Of a DNA stretch of 12,304 bases, positions 8,108-12,304 are shown piece by piece. Each line of letters begins with the position of its first letter. Position 1 is the stretch's first letter. The notes below the pieces were generated by a model that worked only from the letters and a program-made list of their open reading frames with translations, was not told where the DNA came from and searched no databases. The stretch spans positions 1 to 12,304 of the forward strand of contig WJJQ01000105.1 of NCBI GenBank assembly GCA_014729615.1, read 5' to 3'. This DNA comes from Candidatus Peregrinibacteria bacterium. Its GTDB lineage: Bacteria; Patescibacteriota; Gracilibacteria; UBA1369. The translations under genes were made by a program, and so were the position numbers.

Positions 8108-8138
8108 CGGCCTCCCTTAAAAAAAGGGGCCGTTTTTT
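8108..8138 (+). terminator. Intrinsic terminator after the SLH/spondin gene
   Basis: CGGCC (8108-8112) pairs with GGCCG (8128-8132). The inner CCC and GG bases extend the stem around an A-rich loop with one or two bulges, and six T follow (8133-8138). A run of A before the stem would give a T-tract on the other strand, but no minus-strand gene ends here. Confidence 0.8.
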
Positions 8139-8139
8139 A

Positions 8140-8168
8140 TTGACATAACTCTCAAAATAATTTAATAT
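8140..8168 (+). promoter_or_regulatory. Promoter of the sdpR-sdpI-like operon
   Basis: A perfect TTGACA (8140-8145) is 17 bases from TAATAT (8163-8168). It begins directly after the T-tract of the preceding terminator. The expected start near 8175 leaves a leader of about 20 bases with no Shine-Dalgarno sequence. Confidence 0.65.
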
Positions 8169-8188
8169 TTAGACAAACATCTAAATAT
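8165..8188. promoter_or_regulatory. Probable SdpR/ArsR operator
   Basis: Perfect inverted arms ATATTTAGA (8165-8173) and TCTAAATAT (8180-8188) are separated by 6 bases. The left arm overlaps the -10 element, and the whole site covers the transcription start and ends 6 bases before the ATG of the ArsR gene. Size and symmetry fit a winged-helix ArsR dimer, implying autorepression. Confidence 0.75.
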
Positions 8189-8194
8189 CTAATA

Positions 8195-8452
8195 ATGGAT
8201 TCCGTATTCAAAGCATTATCGGACCCGAACAGACGAAAAATTTTAACTTTATTAAAAAAGAAGGATCTTTCCGTAACGCAACTGCAAAAACATTTCAAAA
8301 TTTCAGGAGCTTCATTAAGCCACCATCTAGACATTTTAAAACGCGCGAATTTGGTCATTGCCGAAAGACGGGGACAATTCATTTTCTATTCTTTAAACAC
8401 ATCGGTTTTTGAACAAATAACCAAATTTTTTTTCGACAAATTTAAAAAATAA
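8195..8452 (+). CDS. sdpR: ArsR-family repressor, SdpR-like
   Basis: 85 residues, a minimal winged-helix ArsR protein. It starts with the characteristic FKALSDPNRRKILTLLKKKD segment; the recognition helix lies around ISGASLSHHLDILKRANLV (about residues 36-54) and the wing around ERRGQFIFYSL. No metal-binding Cys or His cluster of the ArsR/SmtB type is present, as in SdpR regulators. It is followed 15 bases later by an SdpI-family gene, the same order as sdpR-sdpI of Bacillus, where SdpR represses both genes and is relieved when SdpI captures it at the membrane. The inverted repeat over its promoter supports autorepression. ATG at 8195. Assignment as SdpR rests on the pairing, not on sequence alone. 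Confidence 0.85.
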   Translation: MDSVFKALSDPNRRKILTLLKKKDLSVTQLQKHFKISGASLSHHLDILKRANLVIAERRGQFIFYSLNTSVFEQITKFFFDKFKK

Positions 8453-8467
8453 TTAACAAAACTCCAC

Positions 8468-9121
8468 ATGAAAAAAACTTTTAAATTTTTTACCGGCTCA
8501 CGACTGATTCAAATGGCAATTGTAACGGCCATGTTCATAACCGGCTTTATTGTTTACCCTTATCTGCCGGAAACAATTCCCGTGCACTGGAACTTTGAAG
8601 GCCAACCCGACAACTTTGGCCCAAAAACTATCGGTACTTTTATTTTTCCATTGGTTTCACTAGCGGTTGTTATTCTTTTTCCCATTTTTCAATCAATTGA
8701 TCCTAAAAAAGAAAACTATGAAAAGTTCAAAAACGCCTGGAGCGCCATTCAACTGACCCTAATTACACTTTTCGCTTATTTCTATGGAGCCCAACTTTAT
8801 TTCACATTAAATCCGGAACAATCTTATTTAATGGGAACATACATGACCGCGGGCATAGGAGCCACCTTCGTAATTTTAGGTAATTACATAAGCAAAATCA
8901 GACATAACTATTTCGTGGGCCTTCGCACTCCGTGGACTCTCAACGACCCGGAAGTATGGAACAAAAGCCAAAGGTTAACCGGCTGGACATTCGTAATCGG
9001 CGGACTCGCGCTTATTTTTTCCGGAATCGGTAATATTTTTCATCCATACATTTTTTTCGGAATCATAATAGTCATGGTACTGCTACCAACCGTATACTCA
9101 TACATTATTTCGAAAAAATAA
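8468..9121 (+). CDS. sdpI: SdpI-family membrane protein (DUF1648 plus SdpI)
   Basis: 217 residues with six hydrophobic helices (about 12-30, 55-75, 93-112, 125-140, 172-188 and 193-213). Between the first two helices is the DUF1648 signature LPETIPVHWNFEGQPDNFG. Residues 138-173 carry the SdpI signature (ISKIRHNYFVGLRTPWTLND, then WNKSQRLTGW). In Bacillus subtilis SdpI gives immunity to the killing peptide SDP and signals to the repressor SdpR. Here it follows an SdpR-like gene by 15 bases, so a shared transcript is almost certain. No SdpC-like precursor or SdpA/B-like maturation gene is visible, so it may protect against foreign peptides or serve another membrane-sensing role. Its TAA abuts the stop codon of the convergent xthA gene, leaving no separate terminator. 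Confidence 0.9.
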   Translation: MKKTFKFFTGSRLIQMAIVTAMFITGFIVYPYLPETIPVHWNFEGQPDNFGPKTIGTFIFPLVSLAVVILFPIFQSIDPKKENYEKFKNAWSAIQLTLITLFAYFYGAQLYFTLNPEQSYLMGTYMTAGIGATFVILGNYISKIRHNYFVGLRTPWTLNDPEVWNKSQRLTGWTFVIGGLALIFSGIGNIFHPYIFFGIIIVMVLLPTVYSYIISKK

Positions 9122-9898
9122 TTACAACCGAATTTTAATTCCGACCGGGCAGTGATCCGAACCGTAAACATCTTGCAAAATAAACGCATCTGTAACGGAA
9201 TCGGCAAATCTGTCATTAACAAACCAATAATCAATTCTCCAGCCCACGTTCCTTTCACGCGCTTTGGTTTTAAAATCCCACCAACTGTAAAGTCCCGCGT
9301 CAGTTTTGAACATTCGCAATGTATCTTTAAAACCGGCTAATATTAATTCATCAATCCATTTTCTTTCAATCGGCAAAAAGCCCGAAACTTTTTCATTTTC
9401 TTTCGGTCTGGCCAAATCAATTTCGGTATGCGCGGTGTTCACGTCTCCGCATATCAAAATTTTCCGTCCTTCCTTATTCATTTTTATCAACAATTCCAAA
9501 AACGAATTATAAAAATCCATTTTAAAAGCAAGTCGTTCAGCAGATGCTTTGCCGTTTGGAAAATACACGTTAAACACAACAAAATCACCGTAATCAGCCA
9601 TTATCACACGCCCTTCACGATCAAAAAAATCATCATCCATGCCATTAACAACCGTAGAGGGTTCCAATAGTGAATAAATGGCAACTCCGCTATAACCAGG
9701 TCTTTCCCCCGACTCAAAGAAAGAAAAATAACCCTCGGGCGATTTCAAGTCAAAACCCAATTGATCTTCTCTGGCTTTGGTTTCCTGCAAACAAAGAATA
9801 TCGGGTTTGGCCGCATCCAGCCAATCCAAAAAACCCTTTTTATAAACAGCGCGAATCCCGTTTACATTCCAGGACAATAATGTCAGTTCTTTCCCCAT
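9122..9898 (-). CDS. xthA: Exodeoxyribonuclease III
   Basis: 258 residues, near the 268 of E. coli ExoIII. It is an AP endonuclease and 3'-5' exonuclease of base-excision repair, acting on double-stranded DNA in the cytoplasm. All active-site motifs of the exonuclease-endonuclease-phosphatase fold are present: WNVNGIR (N11), LQETK (E39), VYFPNG (Y112), GDVNTAHTEIDL (D152, N154), GWRIDYWFV (D223) and GSDHCPVG (D248, H249). The ATG at 9898 sits 8 bases downstream of a TAGAAT box, so the transcript may be nearly leaderless. It converges with sdpI with no spacer and diverges from the tail-anchored protein gene. Housekeeping and unrelated to its neighbours. Confidence 0.96.
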   Translation of the reverse strand: MGKELTLLSWNVNGIRAVYKKGFLDWLDAAKPDILCLQETKAREDQLGFDLKSPEGYFSFFESGERPGYSGVAIYSLLEPSTVVNGMDDDFFDREGRVIMADYGDFVVFNVYFPNGKASAERLAFKMDFYNSFLELLIKMNKEGRKILICGDVNTAHTEIDLARPKENEKVSGFLPIERKWIDELILAGFKDTLRMFKTDAGLYSWWDFKTKARERNVGWRIDYWFVNDRFADSVTDAFILQDVYGSDHCPVGIKIRL

Positions 9899-9904
9899 GC
9901 CACT

Positions 9905-9913
9905 ATTCTACCA
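9905..9913 (-). promoter_or_regulatory. Extended -10 element of xthA
   Basis: On the minus strand TGG followed by TAGAAT (9910-9905) forms an extended -10 box; no clear -35 is seen. The expected start at about 9899 is at or next to the ATG at 9898, so the mRNA would be nearly leaderless unless another promoter lies upstream. Confidence 0.4.
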
Positions 9914-9920
9914 CAAATTA

Positions 9921-9950
9921 TTCAGATTTATTTACCTTTTGTGTTAAAAT
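9921..9950 (+). promoter_or_regulatory. Promoter of the tail-anchored protein gene
   Basis: TTCAGA (9921-9926), an 18-base spacer and TAAAAT (9945-9950), the last preceded by TGT to make an extended -10. The start would be near 9957, about 14 bases before the ATG at 9971. This argues against the in-frame GTG at 9941, which lies inside the promoter. Confidence 0.45.
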
Positions 9951-9970
9951 TTCAACGATTAAAAAAAAAT

Positions 9971-10483
9971 ATGAACCACATCATCTTATTAAACGGTAAA
10001 CCTCTAACCAAAGAGGACATTCCCAAAGAAATTTATCAAACCATAAACACCTTTTATCAGAACGGTTCATACAAATTCAATGCGAACATGGCCGTTCCCC
10101 AAATTATCAACTTCTTTAAGACCGGCGGATTCAGCTTCCTTAAAGATTTCATGCAAAAGCCAATCACAATAGATGGTCGTGAATATCCCAATTACTCATC
10201 TCTTCCAAAAGAAGACAAAGTTATTTTCCATAACTATGTAAAATCCTTAATGGAAGAAAAACAATCCACCAACACCACTGCAACAAATCCCGTACAAACA
10301 AGTGCAATTGAACAAAATAACGAATCCGCGCCCATTATCGGCAAACCCAGTCAAACCAATAACGCTGATTCTTTCAAACCGCCAATCAACACGTCTGATA
10401 TGAAAGATAAACTGATCACATATTTGAAAATCGGTCTGCTTATTCTTGCGATTTACATAATTATCACTCAATTCTTGATCTAG
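9971..10483 (+). CDS. Small protein with a C-terminal membrane anchor, unknown function
   Basis: 170 residues from the ATG at 9971; I recognise no family. Residues 1-95 look folded and soluble (MNHIILLNGKPLTKEDIPKE, later PQIINFFKTGGFSFLKDFM and PITIDGREYPNYSSLP). Residues 96-145 are a low-complexity Asn/Thr/Gln/Ser/Pro linker. One hydrophobic helix (about 148-170) ends exactly at the stop codon. There is no signal peptide, so the soluble part is probably cytoplasmic and held at the membrane from the C-terminus. An in-frame GTG at 9941 would add ten residues but lies in the -10 element. It stands alone, with its own promoter, and the promoter of the next gene begins 15 bases after its TAG. 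Confidence 0.75.
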   Translation: MNHIILLNGKPLTKEDIPKEIYQTINTFYQNGSYKFNANMAVPQIINFFKTGGFSFLKDFMQKPITIDGREYPNYSSLPKEDKVIFHNYVKSLMEEKQSTNTTATNPVQTSAIEQNNESAPIIGKPSQTNNADSFKPPINTSDMKDKLITYLKIGLLILAIYIIITQFLI

Positions 10484-10497
10484 AACCCCAAAAGCAA

Positions 10498-10526
10498 TTG
10501 AAAAAAAGCCAAAAATAGTGTAAAAT
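10498..10526 (+). promoter_or_regulatory. Promoter of the secreted propeller gene
   Basis: TTGAAA (10498-10503), a 17-base spacer and TAAAAT (10521-10526). The expected start near 10533 leaves a leader of about 44 bases that is A-rich with no clear Shine-Dalgarno sequence. It lies just after the stop of the preceding gene. Confidence 0.6.
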
Positions 10527-10576
10527 AATTAGAAAGTAAATATACAAAAACAGAAATTCCCCATCTTAAATTCAAA

Positions 10577-12304
10577 ATGGCCAGAAACAAAAAAAAATTA
10601 CTGTTTATAATCGCCACTTTAATCACAGCTTTTTTTACAGTGCAAAGCGCAAACGCGCTTGGCTTTATTGGATTATGGCCAACACCGGGATCAACCGCGC
10701 CATTCAAAATTAACACGGCAAAAGTCGACGACCAACAAAAAGCGGCGGGATGTAAAACCACGACTGACGAATACATTGTGGGATGGGTCGATAATGAATT
10801 AAATAACGGTGACCTATACATTGCCAAATTTAACGCGACCGACGGAACAAAAATATGGGGTGATATTGCCTATGACACTACATCCGGCAATAATATTGCT
10901 TCAAGTTATCGTTTTGATATTCAATGCGAACCCGACCAAAGTGGCGGTGCCTATTTTGCCTATCATAATTCAAATGGTGGCTCTAAAGTACAAATTACAA
11001 AAATCAACGGCACAGATGGAAGTGCCATGTGGAGCCCCTCGACAATCGACCTTACCGACACAGTTGGATCCGGATCAGGCAATCAAATTCATCTGATTTC
11101 ATCTGATACGGTTTCAGGAGCCTATATTGCCTGGCTAGACAGTTCAACGTTAAACGTCACAAAAATAAATCCGGATGGCACAATATCTGCCGGCTGGAAT
11201 CCGGCATTAACTTATACTTCGGATGGCAATTACGACCTTGCATTAGATTCATCAGGATACTTATACGTAACATATTCCGACAGCAGCAACATTTATACGG
11301 CAAAACTTGATCCAGCAGGCTTAAATGATACAGGTAGTTGGTCTTCAGGAGCAATTACTTTACCTACTCCTGCGGACTACAATGGATACTCATTTTCCAG
11401 CCTTGATAATTACGACATTGATACAAGTGCTACAACAGACGATGGATTAGTTGTAAGCTATAAAGCAACTTACGGATCCAACACAGACTTTTATGCTGTT
11501 GTAAGTACAAAATTCAACGCGGACGGAACCGTTGCCTGGACCGAAACACCCGCAATAATCAATGACAACTTTAACAATCAGAACGACTATTTATATTCAG
11601 GACCTTTTTGGACTTTACCTACCAACAACGGTGGAGCGTCAACCATCTATTTAATAAACAAAAACGCGGACAGTTCCTATAATTATTACATGACAAGCGT
11701 TGATGGCGACGGTAATAAACCATCACAAATTCCACTCGAAGGTAAAGCAATTACAGATTATCAAACCACCTCCTCATACACATACTATAGCGGATTCGGC
11801 AGAACCGACCGTGTGAAAAGTGACGGCCAGGGCGGCGGTTTTTTCGCGGCCTATAATTACAACGGTTCAACCACTTACTACTCTCAAATTCAGCATTTTG
11901 ACCAATACGGAAATCTTGGAATGGGTCCAAACGGAATTACAATTGAAGACGACCCTGCCGACAGTTATACTTCAACCTACGGGCGTGTTTTTGGGGATCC
12001 CGATGAAATTGAGGCTTTACATACATATATTAATTACACAAGTTATCCCAATTATTACGAAGTATTCGGACAACTATATTACGAACCTTTCCCCTGTGAA
12101 ATACTGGATTCCAACGAATTTTGCGGGACAATGACAATTTCAAGTCAGGTATTAACCTTCGACGTTATACCAAATTCATTTAATTTTGGAGAAATTTTTG
12201 CAGGCACAACCAATCATCTTTTCAACAATGACCACGGCACCAATTTACCCGACGTCAATGACCAGGTCGTTGTAAGAGACGACCGAAACAGCGGAGGATT
12301 CACC
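10577..12304 (+). CDS. Large secreted protein with seven propeller-like repeats (partial, 3' end outside window)
   Basis: The frame is open for 576 codons from the ATG at 10577 to the window end. Residues 1-27 are a signal peptide: RNKKK, a hydrophobic core and a likely cut after SANA. Residues 64-515 hold seven diverged repeats. Each has a Gly-rich strand (such as SGAYIAWLD or GYLYVTYSD) followed by a strand-turn of the type TKxNxDGTxxW. The turns lie near residues 83, 138, 193, 240, 310, 373 and 437: KFNATDGTKIW, KINGTDGSAMW, KINPDGTISAGW, KLDPAG, KFNADGTVAW, SVDGDGN and HFDQYGN. This count fits a seven-bladed beta-propeller on the cell surface. From about residue 518 a new domain begins (VIPNSFNFGEIFAGTT, then VVVRDDRNSGGF); its shape resembles the start of WxL-type wall-binding domains, but it is cut by the window. 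Ligand unknown. Confidence 0.8.
   Translation, partial: MARNKKKLLFIIATLITAFFTVQSANALGFIGLWPTPGSTAPFKINTAKVDDQQKAAGCKTTTDEYIVGWVDNELNNGDLYIAKFNATDGTKIWGDIAYDTTSGNNIASSYRFDIQCEPDQSGGAYFAYHNSNGGSKVQITKINGTDGSAMWSPSTIDLTDTVGSGSGNQIHLISSDTVSGAYIAWLDSSTLNVTKINPDGTISAGWNPALTYTSDGNYDLALDSSGYLYVTYSDSSNIYTAKLDPAGLNDTGSWSSGAITLPTPADYNGYSFSSLDNYDIDTSATTDDGLVVSYKATYGSNTDFYAVVSTKFNADGTVAWTETPAIINDNFNNQNDYLYSGPFWTLPTNNGGASTIYLINKNADSSYNYYMTSVDGDGNKPSQIPLEGKAITDYQTTSSYTYYSGFGRTDRVKSDGQGGGFFAAYNYNGSTTYYSQIQHFDQYGNLGMGPNGITIEDDPADSYTSTYGRVFGDPDEIEALHTYINYTSYPNYYEVFGQLYYEPFPCEILDSNEFCGTMTISSQVLTFDVIPNSFNFGEIFAGTTNHLFNNDHGTNLPDVNDQVVVRDDRNSGGFT

Noticed and set aside
9971..10483. Tail-anchored protein as an SdpC-like toxin for the sdpRI pair
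   Set aside because: It lacks a signal peptide and the SdpC central hydrophobic pair, and it is separated from sdpRI by xthA on the other strand.
7243..12304. Alternative genetic code with TGA as glycine
   Set aside because: Every gene reads through without an in-frame TGA and uses normal GGN glycine codons, so there is no sign of TGA as a sense codon.

Overview
The window is an AT-rich stretch of bacterial chromosome with eleven protein genes, two of them cut by the window ends. I see no RNA gene, CRISPR array, insertion sequence or phage structural gene. The mix suggests a small-genome, Gram-positive-like bacterium, possibly of the candidate phyla radiation (Patescibacteria); that is inference from gene style only. 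It includes a MoxR/CobS-like ATPase with a CobT-like VWA partner, an HNH protein with an N-terminal helical domain, a DUF2207-type membrane protein, secreted SLH and spondin domains, and a large secreted beta-propeller. Reading frames fit the standard code with no in-frame TGA. None of the nine visible stop codons is TGA, and none of the starts has a convincing Shine-Dalgarno sequence.

Positions 1-7117 are entirely minus strand. Read in the direction of transcription, there are three units. First, an unknown single-pass membrane protein (7117-5942) overlaps a DUF2207 C-terminal-type membrane protein (5949-4942). Second is a stand-alone HNH endonuclease-like gene (4757-3999). Third is a two-gene operon: a 686-residue AAA+ ATPase (3875-1815) followed 2 bases later by a protein joining an HExxH zincin domain to a C-terminal CobT-like VWA domain (1812 to beyond position 1). 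The third pair is the most system-like part of the window: an ATPase, a metal-dependent adhesion fold and a putative protease, with no cobalamin gene nearby.

Positions 7243-9121 are plus strand. They hold a secreted SLH plus spondin-domain protein with its own intrinsic terminator, then an sdpR-sdpI-like pair. In that pair an ArsR repressor and a six-helix SdpI membrane protein lie behind a promoter whose -10 overlaps a perfect 9-bp inverted repeat, the probable operator. No SdpC-like toxin gene is visible.

Positions 9122-12304 hold exodeoxyribonuclease III on the minus strand, its stop codon abutting that of sdpI. A divergent plus-strand gene encodes a 170-residue protein with a single C-terminal membrane anchor. 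Last comes the start of a large secreted protein with seven propeller-like repeats and the beginning of a WxL-like C-terminal domain, which runs off the window end.
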